A stretch of 64,000 bases of DNA from the NCBI RefSeq assembly GCF_031157315.1, contig NZ_JAVIFU010000035.1:1-64000 (forward strand), given 5' to 3'. The notes below the pieces were generated by a model. It was given only the letters and a program-made list of their open reading frames with translations, did no database searches and had not been told where the DNA came from. Made by a program: the position numbers and the translations under genes. Numbering within the stretch: the first letter of the stretch is position 1; the number at the start of each line of letters is the position of its first letter. Origin of the DNA: Paenibacillus sp. LHD-38 (GTDB lineage Bacteria > Bacillota > Bacilli > Paenibacillales > Paenibacillaceae). This document shows positions 30,853-39,248 of the stretch, in pieces.

Positions 30853-31653
30853 ATGCTTAAAGTGAAAGGAGAATCCTGTTGGAGCGGTATCGTTGCAACC
30901 GTGAAGAATGAGCGCGGAAGCATGTCGCTGCTAGCGATAGGCACCTTGGCGCTTGTGATCATCGTCAGCGTTTATCTGTTTTATTTTTTTACTGTTTTTA
31001 TTGAGAAGCGCCAAGCCCAAAATATCGCCGATGCGGCATCGTTGACTGCCGTTCAGACGATACGCGAGGAATATGAGGAGGCAATGCAGGACAAGGCGGA
31101 AAATGAAATTCAAGCCTTTCTTCTGGAATACAGTGAGCTGCTTAAGCCTGCAGTGCCTGACACAGAGGAAGAAACCCCATTGCCTGAGAGTGGAGGCGAA
31201 GATGAAGGCGGCCCATCTGGCTCAGTTATCCCGCCGATACCAGCGCTGAAGCTTGAAGACTTGATCGACAGCCCGGAGCTGCGCCGCCTGATTAAGGATG
31301 GAACCTTTGATAGGGAAGAGCATTGGCTGCTTGTCGCTAAGGAGAGCTACTTCGCGGATCAATACACAGCGCGAAAGAATGGCGAGCTTCTATACGATGT
31401 CATTAGGCGTGAGGCTGGACAGGTTGAAGCGGCTGCCAGAGAAGCTGTTGCGGCAAACAACGGCAAGGCTGGCGGAAGCTTAACCTTTCCCGTAGAGGGC
31501 GAGCCTAAATTCCTTCTAAAAGCGACGCGCACGATGAAGCTGGAAAGCATCGGATTCGAAAAGGATATTATAACCGGCGCAGCAGCAGGCATTTCTTCTA
31601 AAGAAGTTCCTATTGACGTAAGCGGCAAGCCTCCTTTTACAATATACTGGTAA
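30853..31653 (+). CDS. TadG/TadE-like pilus assembly protein
   Basis: A 266-residue protein with an N-terminal ERGSMSLLAIGTLALVIIVSVY segment resembling the Tad/TadG membrane anchor, then EKRQAQNIADAASLTAVQ, which is characteristic of TadG-like proteins. A long helical, acidic extracytoplasmic region follows with a Pro/Glu-rich patch near 110-135. The start at 30853 follows GAAGGGTGATG. It is the last gene of the Tad locus and is followed by a strong terminator. Confidence 0.82.
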   Translation: MLKVKGESCWSGIVATVKNERGSMSLLAIGTLALVIIVSVYLFYFFTVFIEKRQAQNIADAASLTAVQTIREEYEEAMQDKAENEIQAFLLEYSELLKPAVPDTEEETPLPESGGEDEGGPSGSVIPPIPALKLEDLIDSPELRRLIKDGTFDREEHWLLVAKESYFADQYTARKNGELLYDVIRREAGQVEAAAREAVAANNGKAGGSLTFPVEGEPKFLLKATRTMKLESIGFEKDIITGAAAGISSKEVPIDVSGKPPFTIYW

Positions 31654-31655
31654 GG

Positions 31656-31707
31656 AAAAAGCTGCTGTTGAAAAAGTCCCGTACTTTTCCGACAGCAGCT
31701 TTTTTTT
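31656..31707 (+). terminator. terminator of the Tad operon
   Basis: AAAAAGCTGCTGT pairs with ACAGCAGCTTTTT, with an additional AAAAGT/ACTTTT inner pairing, and continues into eight T. Confidence 0.9.
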
Positions 31708-31771
31708 GCGAATGAAAAATCCCTTGAATTGTAAATATTAGTTGATGGAAGGCGGCAGACGGTCGCCATAC

Positions 31772-31785
31772 ATGACATTTGTCAT
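31772..31785. promoter_or_regulatory. candidate DesR operator upstream of des
   Basis: A perfect palindrome ATGACA-TT-TGTCAT, with a further TTGACG..TTATGAC element at 31795-31808. They lie about 60-70 bp upstream of a TAGAAT -10 box (31843-31848) that lacks a good -35, as expected for an activated promoter. DesR is known to bind upstream of the des core promoter in Bacillus. Confidence 0.55.
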
Positions 31786-31904
31786 GCCATCGTATTGACG
31801 TTTATGACTACAAGCACCTGACACTTTTCTTTACAATAAAGTTAGAATACTGCGATAGACGTTCGAGATACTCTCCAAGCGTCATATTGAGGAGGAAGAA
31901 TGCG

Positions 31905-32960
31905 ATGACAGAGCCGAAACATGCTCACCTTAAGAAAGAAGTTGCCCCATTTGAGAAAACGGATTTAAAGTCGAGCATCAGACAGCTTATTAACACCTTA
32001 GTGCCACTCGTTCTGCTCTGGTTTGCCGCTTACTATAGTCTCTCGATATCGTACTGGCTTACCGCTCCATTGGTTCTGCTTACTTCTGGTTTCGTTATTC
32101 GGACATTCATCATCTTCCATGACTGTTGTCATGGCTCATTCTTCAAAAGCAAAAAAGCAAATGATATCATAGGCACCATCACGGGTGTAATCACACTTGT
32201 TCCTTATAGACAGTGGAAAAACTCGCATTCGATACATCATGCAACGAGCAGCAACCTCGATAAACGGGGTGTCGGCGATTTGTGGATACTTACCGTAGAA
32301 GAGTATGCAGCAGCGCCGTTGATGCGCCGTATTGCCTATCGTATGTACCGTCATCCTCTCGTCATGTTCGGGCTTGGTCCAATCGGCGTATTCCTTATTC
32401 AATACCGCTTTAATGTTAAAGGCGCAAAGCGTAAGGAACGTATGAATACTTATTTAACGAATGCTTTGATCGTAGGCGTCTATGCTCTTCTAATTTGGGC
32501 AATCGGCTGGCAATCGTTTCTGCTTGTGCAAGGTCCTGTATTCTTTGTGTCAGGTTTGCTTGGCATCTGGTTGTTCTACGTACAGCATCAATTCGAAGAT
32601 TCCTACTTTGAAACAGAAGACGAATGGAGCTATGTAAAAGCTGCTGTTGATGGAAGCTCTTATTACAAGCTGCCTAAAGTACTGCAATGGATTACCGGCA
32701 ACATCGGCTTCCACCATGTTCATCATTTGAGCCCTAAGGTTCCTAACTATAATTTGGAGAAAGCGCATAATGCGACTCCGCCGCTTCACAAAGCAACAAC
32801 GATTACGATTGGCGAGAGCCTAGAGTCGCTTCAATTCCGCCTATGGGATGAAACCGACAAAAAATTCGTCAGCTTCAAAGGAATCAAGCATCGCCTCCGC
32901 AAGATGCAATCGGCTTCAGACAAGGTGAAAGCATCGCAGCCGAGCTTGAAATTCAAATAG
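31905..32960 (+). CDS. des: membrane fatty acid desaturase Des
   Basis: A 351-residue acyl-lipid desaturase. It has four membrane helices and the three histidine boxes HDCCH (about 71-75), HSIHH and HHVHH, which bind the di-iron centre. It inserts a cis double bond into membrane phospholipid acyl chains on cooling. The start at 31905 follows GAGGAGGAAG. The desK and desR genes directly downstream regulate it, as in Bacillus subtilis. Confidence 0.94.
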   Translation: MTEPKHAHLKKEVAPFEKTDLKSSIRQLINTLVPLVLLWFAAYYSLSISYWLTAPLVLLTSGFVIRTFIIFHDCCHGSFFKSKKANDIIGTITGVITLVPYRQWKNSHSIHHATSSNLDKRGVGDLWILTVEEYAAAPLMRRIAYRMYRHPLVMFGLGPIGVFLIQYRFNVKGAKRKERMNTYLTNALIVGVYALLIWAIGWQSFLLVQGPVFFVSGLLGIWLFYVQHQFEDSYFETEDEWSYVKAAVDGSSYYKLPKVLQWITGNIGFHHVHHLSPKVPNYNLEKAHNATPPLHKATTITIGESLESLQFRLWDETDKKFVSFKGIKHRLRKMQSASDKVKASQPSLKFK

Positions 32961-33124
32961 CTGTCTCAATCCAATATACCTCAAATGAAGCCATGCCCTC
33001 ACAGGCTGGCTTCTCTCATGTACAGCCATAAGGAAAATAAATACTTGAACAGATGTATATGATAAAATGGAAATACGCAATGAACCGCAATCTTATCCAT
33101 GTTTGATAAAAAGGATGGACGACC

Positions 33125-34267
33125 ATGAACAAGTGGTATCAGATTTTTCATAAAAACACAGGTCTCAGCCCTTACGTTTGGGTCGTCTTCTGTATTCTTC
33201 CTTTTTACTTTATCTTTCGCTCATCTACGCCCTACGAGGCGGTGTCGGGCATTATCATGATTATCCTGTTTTTTATTTGTTACCGGTTATCCTTTGTATC
33301 GAAAGGGTGGCTCGTTTACTTCTGGACGAGTGTGCAAATTGTCATATCGATCGCGATGACTTTGTTGTTCAGCTACGTCTATTTTTCGATTTTTCTCGCT
33401 TTTTTCATCGGAAACATTCAGAATCGTGCCGGTTTTTTTACGCTCTATGCGATTCATATCGTCAGTACGTTTATTACCGTCAATTACGGCTTTGCTACGC
33501 AAAACACATTGTTTTTCACGCAGTTTCCGTTCATTCTTATAAGTCTGATCGTCGTTATTTTACTTCCTTTCAACACTTACAACAAAATTAAGCAAGGGCA
33601 GCTTGAAGGACAGCTTGAGGATGCGAATAAGCGGATTTCAGAGCTGGTTAAGCTGGAGGAAAGACAGCGGATCGCACGGGATTTGCATGATACTCTCGGT
33701 CAGAAGCTTTCTCTAATCGGTTTGAAAAGCGATCTCGCGGGAAAGCTGATGATTAAAAATCCAGCGCAAGCGCAGGCTGAAATCAACGATGTCCGCCAAA
33801 CAGCTAGGACGGCGCTCAAGGAAGTGCGGGAAATGGTAACACAGATGCGCGGCACGAGAATCGAGGACGAAATGTTCCGGGTGAAGCAGATTCTGAAGGC
33901 GGCTGAAATCGAATTCGAGCTCGAAGGTGACTTAAAGCTCGGCACGACGGATCTGTTGACTGAAAATGTGCTCAGCATGTGCTTGAAGGAAGCGGTGACG
34001 AATGTGGTGAAGCATAGCGGTGCTTCAAACTGCAAAGTAACGATTCAAACCTCGCGCACGGAGCTGCTGCTCAAGGTGAAGGACAACGGAGTAGGCATTC
34101 CTGAGGAAGCAAAAAATTACGGGGGACATGGCCTTCAAGGGATGAAGGAACGTCTTGAATTCGTAAACGGCAGCTTGGAAATCGTAAACAATGACGGAGC
34201 AGCGCTGGTTATACGGATACCGAACGTAATCAAACAAGCGATAGAAGGGATTGAGGGACATGATTAG
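33125..34267 (+). CDS. desK: thermosensor histidine kinase DesK
   Basis: A 380-residue kinase with four to five membrane helices in the first 150 residues, a coiled linker (QLEGQLEDANKRISELVKLEE) and the HisKA_3 box RQRIARDLHDTLGQ. Its histidine falls at residue 188, the same number as in B. subtilis DesK. The HATPase segment shows CLKEAVTNVVKHS and DNGVGIP near the C-terminus. It senses membrane thickness and fluidity and phosphorylates DesR. It overlaps desR by 8 bp. Confidence 0.94.
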   Translation: MNKWYQIFHKNTGLSPYVWVVFCILPFYFIFRSSTPYEAVSGIIMIILFFICYRLSFVSKGWLVYFWTSVQIVISIAMTLLFSYVYFSIFLAFFIGNIQNRAGFFTLYAIHIVSTFITVNYGFATQNTLFFTQFPFILISLIVVILLPFNTYNKIKQGQLEGQLEDANKRISELVKLEERQRIARDLHDTLGQKLSLIGLKSDLAGKLMIKNPAQAQAEINDVRQTARTALKEVREMVTQMRGTRIEDEMFRVKQILKAAEIEFELEGDLKLGTTDLLTENVLSMCLKEAVTNVVKHSGASNCKVTIQTSRTELLLKVKDNGVGIPEEAKNYGGHGLQGMKERLEFVNGSLEIVNNDGAALVIRIPNVIKQAIEGIEGHD

Positions 34268-34859
34268 AATCGTCATTGCCGAGGATCAGCGCATGCTGCT
34301 GGGCGCCCTCGCTTCCTTGCTTGATTTGGAAGAGGACATGAAGGTCGTCGGAAGAGCGAGCAATGGAGAAGACGCCATAAGTCTTGTTCATCAGCATAAG
34401 CCTGACATATGTATCATGGATATTGAAATGCCGGCGAAGACCGGACTCGATGCTGCCGAGGAGCTGAAGGGTCAAGGCTGCAAGGTCATTATTTTGACGA
34501 CCTTTGCGCGGTCTGGCTACTTTGAACGAGCGCTCAAGGCGGGCGTGAGCGGCTATTTGCTGAAGGATAGCCCGAGCGAGGAACTGGCAAACTCGATTCG
34601 CAGCGTCATGGCTGGACGACGTATCTTTGCTTCGGAGCTAGTCGACGAGGCTTACGGCCAGGAGAATCCGTTAACGGAGCGGGAGAAGGAAGTTCTGGTT
34701 CTCGTCGCAGACGGCAAGAATACGAAGGAAATTGCAAGCGAGCTCTTTATTACGACAGGTACGGTACGCAACTATATATCCGTCATTCTTGATAAGCTTG
34801 ATGTCAGTAACCGCATTGAAGCGATTACCCGTTTTAAGGAGAAAGGCTGGTTTAAATAA
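34260..34859 (+). CDS. desR: NarL/LuxR-family response regulator DesR
   Basis: A 199-residue regulator. The receiver domain has phosphoacceptor Asp54 in CIMDIEMP, followed by a LuxR-type HTH (NPLTEREKEVLVLVADGKNT, then TGTVRNYISVILDKL). It activates des when phosphorylated by DesK. The start at 34260 is preferred, 10 nt after AAGGG, over a TTG at 34251. It is coupled to desK by overlap. Confidence 0.94.
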   Translation: MIRIVIAEDQRMLLGALASLLDLEEDMKVVGRASNGEDAISLVHQHKPDICIMDIEMPAKTGLDAAEELKGQGCKVIILTTFARSGYFERALKAGVSGYLLKDSPSEELANSIRSVMAGRRIFASELVDEAYGQENPLTEREKEVLVLVADGKNTKEIASELFITTGTVRNYISVILDKLDVSNRIEAITRFKEKGWFK

Positions 34860-35029
34860 TATTAAGGGCCTATGGTCCGATATACCGAAGCTTTATGCGC
34901 TATTGAGAGGATTCGTTCGCTCTCGACGGCGCTATTTTTGTTTAAATAGGATTAAGGGGCAGACGTTTACCTTGCTTGGAGTGAAAGGAACGGGTATTGG
35001 AAAGAGTACTAAGGAAGGGAGTTAATGGG

Positions 35030-36472
35030 ATGAGCTATACGAATTTGACACTTCATACCGATAAATATCAAATCAATATGATGTACGCGCATTGGCTGCA
35101 AGGCAGCTTGAATGAGAAGGCGGTTTTTGAGGTATATTTCCGCAAGCTTCCGTTCGGCAATGGCTTTGCTGTTTTTGCAGGCCTTGAGAGAATTGTTTCT
35201 TATATCCGCTCTCTTCAATTCGGCGATGAAGAAATTACATATTTGCGTGCCCAGGAAGAGAGTTACAAAGAAGAGTTTTTGGAAGAACTGCGAAATATCC
35301 GGTTCACTGGTAATCTATATGCTGTAGAGGAAGGGACGCTCGTGTTTGCGAACGAGCCGCTGCTCTGCGTGGAGGCACGCATATTTGAGGCCCAGCTTGT
35401 GGAGACAGCGATCCTTAACATGATGAACTATCAGACTTTGATTGCGACCAAAGCGGCGCGAATCAAGCAGGTTGCGCCGGATGACGTGCTGCTGGAGTTC
35501 GGAACGAGACGCGCGCAGGAGGCGGATGCTGCGATTTGGGGGGCGAGGGCCTCGTATATCGCGGGCTTCCATGCGACATCCAATATGCGCGCCGGCATGC
35601 TCTTCGGCATTCCCGCCAAAGGAACGCATGCCCATTCCTGGGTGCAGGGTCATGATTCGGAGGAGGAGGCGTTCCGTCTCTATGCGGAATCGCTGCCTGA
35701 TCAGGTGACTTTGCTGGTGGATACGTATAATACGCTCAAAAGCGGCGTGCCAAACGCGATAAAGATCGCAGGTTTGCTGGAGCAGCAGGGAAAAAGGATG
35801 AATGCGATCCGTCTCGACAGCGGCGATCTAGCGTATCTTTCACAGATGGCGCGGAAAATGTTAGACGAAGCGGGTTATTCCTATGTACAGATCGTGGCAT
35901 CCAATGATCTCGATGAGGGCATTATATCGAACCTCAAGTCGCAGGGAGCAAAGATTGACGTATGGGGCGTTGGAACGAAGCTGATCACCGCGGCGGACCA
36001 GCCTTCGCTGGGGGGCGTGTACAAGCTTGTCGCGCGCGAGAAAAACGGCAGCTATGAGCCCGTCATCAAAATATCGGCTAATCCGGAGAAGGTATCGACG
36101 CCTGGCTTCAAGGAGCTTTACCGCATTATTAATACGGAGACGGGTAAAGCAGAAGCGGATTATATTACGCTGAAGGGTGAACAGCATGTCAATAACAGAG
36201 AGCGAATTAAGCTGTTTGACCCCGTACATCCTTATATTCACAAATTTATTGCGCAGTACGAAGCCATTCCGCTGTTAAAGCAGATTTTTTCCGATGGCGA
36301 GCTGGTGTACGAACTTCCAAGCTTAGAGCAGATCCGCCGCTATCATCTGGAGCAGTTCGAGCTGTTTTGGCCGCAATATCTGCGCAAGCTGAACGCGGAA
36401 GCTTATCGGGTCAATTTAAGCGAAGCAGCTTGGGAGCTGAAGAGGGAGCTTATTCAGCGTCATCAGTTCTAA
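35030..36472 (+). CDS. pncB: nicotinate phosphoribosyltransferase
   Basis: A 480-residue NAPRTase that makes nicotinate mononucleotide from nicotinate, PRPP and ATP (Preiss-Handler NAD salvage). It shows the N-terminal HTDKYQINMMYAHW, the loop FGTRRAQEADAAIWGAR, GTHAHSWVQ, LLVDTYNTLKSG and AIRLDSGDLAYLS. The length is typical of the gram-positive class. The start at 35030 follows AAGGAAGGGAG. It has no NrtR-like element that I can see, unlike the nadV operon, so the two NAD salvage routes may be controlled differently. It lies 170 bp after desR and ends at a terminator. Confidence 0.94.
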   Translation: MSYTNLTLHTDKYQINMMYAHWLQGSLNEKAVFEVYFRKLPFGNGFAVFAGLERIVSYIRSLQFGDEEITYLRAQEESYKEEFLEELRNIRFTGNLYAVEEGTLVFANEPLLCVEARIFEAQLVETAILNMMNYQTLIATKAARIKQVAPDDVLLEFGTRRAQEADAAIWGARASYIAGFHATSNMRAGMLFGIPAKGTHAHSWVQGHDSEEEAFRLYAESLPDQVTLLVDTYNTLKSGVPNAIKIAGLLEQQGKRMNAIRLDSGDLAYLSQMARKMLDEAGYSYVQIVASNDLDEGIISNLKSQGAKIDVWGVGTKLITAADQPSLGGVYKLVAREKNGSYEPVIKISANPEKVSTPGFKELYRIINTETGKAEADYITLKGEQHVNNRERIKLFDPVHPYIHKFIAQYEAIPLLKQIFSDGELVYELPSLEQIRRYHLEQFELFWPQYLRKLNAEAYRVNLSEAAWELKRELIQRHQF

Positions 36473-36482
36473 GGTTCAAATC

Positions 36483-36540
36483 AAATAAAGCTGTCTCTCC
36501 AGGCTATATAAGCCTTGGGGAGTCAGCTTTATTTATTTTC
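36483..36540 (+). terminator. terminator of pncB
   Basis: The stem AAATAAAGCTG...CAGCTTTATTT, with an additional CTCTCC/GGGGAG inner pairing, ends in a T-rich tail. Confidence 0.85.
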
Positions 36541-36705
36541 ATATGCGCTCCGCTTTTTTGCAGATGATCCATGAAGCATTACAAACGCGCACAATCTTGA
36601 ATTCAGCGCTGGATATAGAGGGAAATTGTCGAAAATGAAGGATTTTCCAACACTATTGTGGAATGGATAGCAGGTACCTATTACAATACACGCGGAGGTA
36701 AACGC

Positions 36706-37731
36706 ATGAACAGAAGAAACAAAGCATTTTTTATAATGATGGCTGTATGCTTGATGGCGTTGTCATTCGCAATGCCGGCAGCGGCTGCAGAAATTTCGAA
36801 GGATAAGTATACGTATTCCATTTCGAAGAAATTTGGTGAAGTGTCAGAATCGCTAACGATTGATGATCTCGGGGATATTTATGAGGATGTCCAGGTTACT
36901 TCGACGCTCGTGCCGGAGAAGGCGATTTTGAGCTACACGGCAAAGGTGAATACGAGCGTAATCGTACTGGGCTACAGCTTGGAGAATGGGATACTCGTTG
37001 CGGATCCGGTTCCTTGGACCATTAACGGAAATAAAGAGTTTGTTAATGCGTTATCTGCTAATACGACAGCAACCGTAACCTTTGATTACGGCGTTCCTTA
37101 TTATGAATTGTTCATCTGGGATGAGGCAACAGGCGATCAAACCAGCTATTTCTTCAAAATTGACAAGGGTGCGGCTTCGGGAGACCAGCCGGATACATGG
37201 GCAAAAGCTGAAGTAGATGCAGCTATCGCGGCTGACCTTGTGCCGACTGAACTGCAGGGCAGCTACAAGCAAAAAATAACGCGCGCGGATTTTGCGAAAA
37301 TCATCATCAGATTGCTTGAGGTTAAAACCGGTCAAACGATTGATGAGATTCTAGTCGGAAATGAAGTTAGCCTCAGCGATAATCCGTTTACGGATACGAA
37401 CATCAAGGAAGTGATAGCCGCGAATTTGATGGGCATCGTAAATGGCAAAGGAAATGGGATATTTGATCCAAGCGGAAGCATCACAAGACAAGAGGCTGCA
37501 GTGATGCTGGCAAATACGGCAGAGGTGCTGGGCTATGATGTGGTGGCCGATGCATCGGCTTTTACGGATAACAAGACGATCGCGAGCTGGGCAAAACCAA
37601 GCGTTGATTTTGTTTTCACGTACGGCGTCATGAATGGCACTGGAAATAATACGTTTAGCCCCAAAGGGACGTACACGCGTCAGCAGGCTTACATGACGAT
37701 TGTGCGACTGAGTGAAGTGCTTGTTGAATAA
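36706..37731 (+). CDS. SLH-domain surface protein
   Basis: A 341-residue exported protein. It has a signal peptide (AFFIMMAVCLMALSFAMPAAA, to about residue 29), a beta-rich N-terminal domain of unknown fold (about 30-150) and three SLH repeats. These are centred on KITRADFAKIIIRLLE, FDPSGSITRQEAAVMLANT and FSPKGTYTRQQAYMTIVRL. SLH repeats bind pyruvylated wall polymers. The start at 36706 follows GGAGGT. It is monocistronic with a strong terminator behind. Confidence 0.88.
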   Translation: MNRRNKAFFIMMAVCLMALSFAMPAAAAEISKDKYTYSISKKFGEVSESLTIDDLGDIYEDVQVTSTLVPEKAILSYTAKVNTSVIVLGYSLENGILVADPVPWTINGNKEFVNALSANTTATVTFDYGVPYYELFIWDEATGDQTSYFFKIDKGAASGDQPDTWAKAEVDAAIAADLVPTELQGSYKQKITRADFAKIIIRLLEVKTGQTIDEILVGNEVSLSDNPFTDTNIKEVIAANLMGIVNGKGNGIFDPSGSITRQEAAVMLANTAEVLGYDVVADASAFTDNKTIASWAKPSVDFVFTYGVMNGTGNNTFSPKGTYTRQQAYMTIVRLSEVLVE

Positions 37732-37752
37732 TACAAAGGAATGCTGTAGAAG

Positions 37753-37794
37753 AGATGTCGTACGGTCTGCAAAGACCGTTCGGCGTCTTTTTTT
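37753..37794 (+). terminator. terminator of the SLH gene
   Basis: A 16-position stem (AGATGTCGTACGGTCT with AGACCGTTCGGCGTCT, with G-U pairs and one mismatch), loop GCAA, and seven T. Confidence 0.9.
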
Positions 37795-37800
37795 GATATA

Positions 37801-37999
37801 GCGCGCCTAGCCAAGCTAGGCACAACTAATTGTTGCAAGTTCAATCGAGGTAAGAGCCAAGTCGCCTCGTAGCTGACAGGCAACTGGCGGAGAGATCCTA
37901 AGGTTAAAGCCCTGTGACAAAGTAACTCCGAAAGGAGTGCGAGCAAAACAGCAGGCCGTAACATCAAGTGAACCCTGCCGCGACTCCCACGTCGCTAAG
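37801..37999 (+). other. structured non-coding segment, possible group II intron remnant
   Basis: About 200 bp without a plausible ORF but full of hairpins: GCCTAGC/GCTAGGC, CAAC/GTTG, CGAGG/CCTCG, ACAGG/CCTGT, ACTCC-GAAA-GGAGT and GCAGG/CCTGC. Strings such as GGTAAGAGCC, GCTGACAGGC, GTGACAAAGTAACTCC and GTAACATCAAGTGAAC recall domain I of bacterial group II introns. There is no 5' GUGCG boundary, no domain V and no reverse transcriptase here, so it would be a truncated relic. An unrecognised regulatory RNA is the alternative. The region 38000-38148 after it holds nothing I can name. Confidence 0.35.
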
Positions 38000-38148
38000 C
38001 TTTGAAGTCTTTATTTCAATCATGTTAGTCACCTGCGCGTTCTTTAGTCTATGGAGATCCTCATTCGATTAAGGATTAAATTAATTATTGTAACTGTCTT
38101 TTCGTACTATATCAAATTCTTATTTGTCGATACTTATTTCAGAAGCTG

Positions 38149-39015
38149 CTACTCCAAAAAAACGGTGTTGAAAGGGTAATCCATCTTACGGCTTCGATAT
38201 TCGCGCGGAGTTAATCCGAGGTATTGCCGGAAAACCTTGCCGAAATAGCTTGGACTATCGAACCCGCACAGCATTCCGACCTCATGAACGCTTACAGCCG
38301 TGCTCCGTAGCATCGTAACCGCGGCCTCGATTCTTCGCCGGCGCAAAAATTCCAGAGGGGAAATTTGCTCCTTCTTCTGAAATAAACGGCATAGATAAGC
38401 CCGTGATATGCCGCAATGGGAAGCAATATCCTCCAAGGAAAGATGCAATGCGTAATTTTCTTTCATAAAGCTTTCAGCCTTGCAAATCAACGGGTGCGAC
38501 TCCTGTTCCGGAGCGGAGGCGGTATCGGGAGCCAGCATCGTCAGCAAGAAATGATAAAGCAGGGAGGAGAGCGCGGCGGACTCGGAAACACGATCCACCG
38601 ATATCGCTCTGTAAAGCTCCCAGAATCGAGCTATCGGTAACGATTTGGGCTTAAAGGTTAGAATGTTGCCGCATCTGTCAAGGATTCGGTCCCACATTCG
38701 CAGCGCATCCTCACCCTTGGCGTTTAGCCAGATGAATTCCCAAGGCTCCCCAGCCTCATGGGTGTAGTAGTAGCGATGCGAGCTTGGAATTTTCACTAGA
38801 AAAGCAGTTCCTGCACGCAACGGGTATGTTTGTCCGTCGAGGTCAAGCTTGCCTTCTCCGCTTAACGTATACTGAAAGATCACATGACCGTTATCGGTTC
38901 TGGTTTGTCCGTCATTCCCGTATTTTTCCGAGTTTGTGGACTGCCAGCCGATCGAGTCGAGGAGCATATAGGGGATGGGTTCGGTATACCGAAACGCAAA
39001 GGCGCCGGGATTCAT
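38149..39015 (-). CDS. AraC family transcriptional regulator
   Basis: A 288-residue soluble regulator. It has an N-terminal AraC-type cupin (GEGKLDLDGQTYPLRAGTAFLVKIPSSH, about 60-100) and a C-terminal double HTH (LSLEDIASHCGISRAYLCRLF, then VHEVGMLCGFDSPSYFGKVF, ending GLTPREYRSRK). Such cupin-AraC proteins usually sense a sugar. The start at 39015 follows AGGAGGT; an upstream ATG is 21 bp earlier. It is divergent from the DUF4091-metallophosphoesterase-fucosidase genes and probably controls them. Confidence 0.9.
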   Translation of the reverse strand: MNPGAFAFRYTEPIPYMLLDSIGWQSTNSEKYGNDGQTRTDNGHVIFQYTLSGEGKLDLDGQTYPLRAGTAFLVKIPSSHRYYYTHEAGEPWEFIWLNAKGEDALRMWDRILDRCGNILTFKPKSLPIARFWELYRAISVDRVSESAALSSLLYHFLLTMLAPDTASAPEQESHPLICKAESFMKENYALHLSLEDIASHCGISRAYLCRLFQKKEQISPLEFLRRRRIEAAVTMLRSTAVSVHEVGMLCGFDSPSYFGKVFRQYLGLTPREYRSRKMDYPFNTVFLE

Positions 39016-39142
39016 TTGGATACCTCCTAATATCAATCCTGTTTTGTAATTGTACCATAAATAAGCGGATCGTTAGTGAATGTTTGGAATTGCCGAATCC
39101 AGTAAAGGTTAATATCGTAATAGTTTGGCTAACAAATTCAGA

Positions 39143-39171
39143 TTGTTGACGCATTTTTGCTTTGTTAGAAT
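39143..39171 (+). promoter_or_regulatory. promoter of the DUF4091-fucosidase genes
   Basis: TTGTTG (39143-39148), 17 bp, TAGAAT (39166-39171), about 80 bp before the first start, in the region divergent from the AraC gene. Confidence 0.5.
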
Positions 39172-39248
39172 GGAGCCATAAACAATCGTTTTCTATGTAA
39201 TCGCTTGTTGGGATCCGGGAAACGAAATCGATCGACAGAGGAGTTGGC

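Noticed and set aside
37689..37967. 92-codon minus-strand frame over the structured segment
   Set aside because: It runs through the terminator and hairpin-rich DNA and into the SLH gene. Leu/Arg/Ser-rich translation of structured RNA is a better explanation than a gene.
38000..38148. A small gene or RNA in the remaining gap before the AraC gene
   Set aside because: Only a very short minus-strand frame (MIEIKTSK...) without context is visible, and nothing supports a feature.
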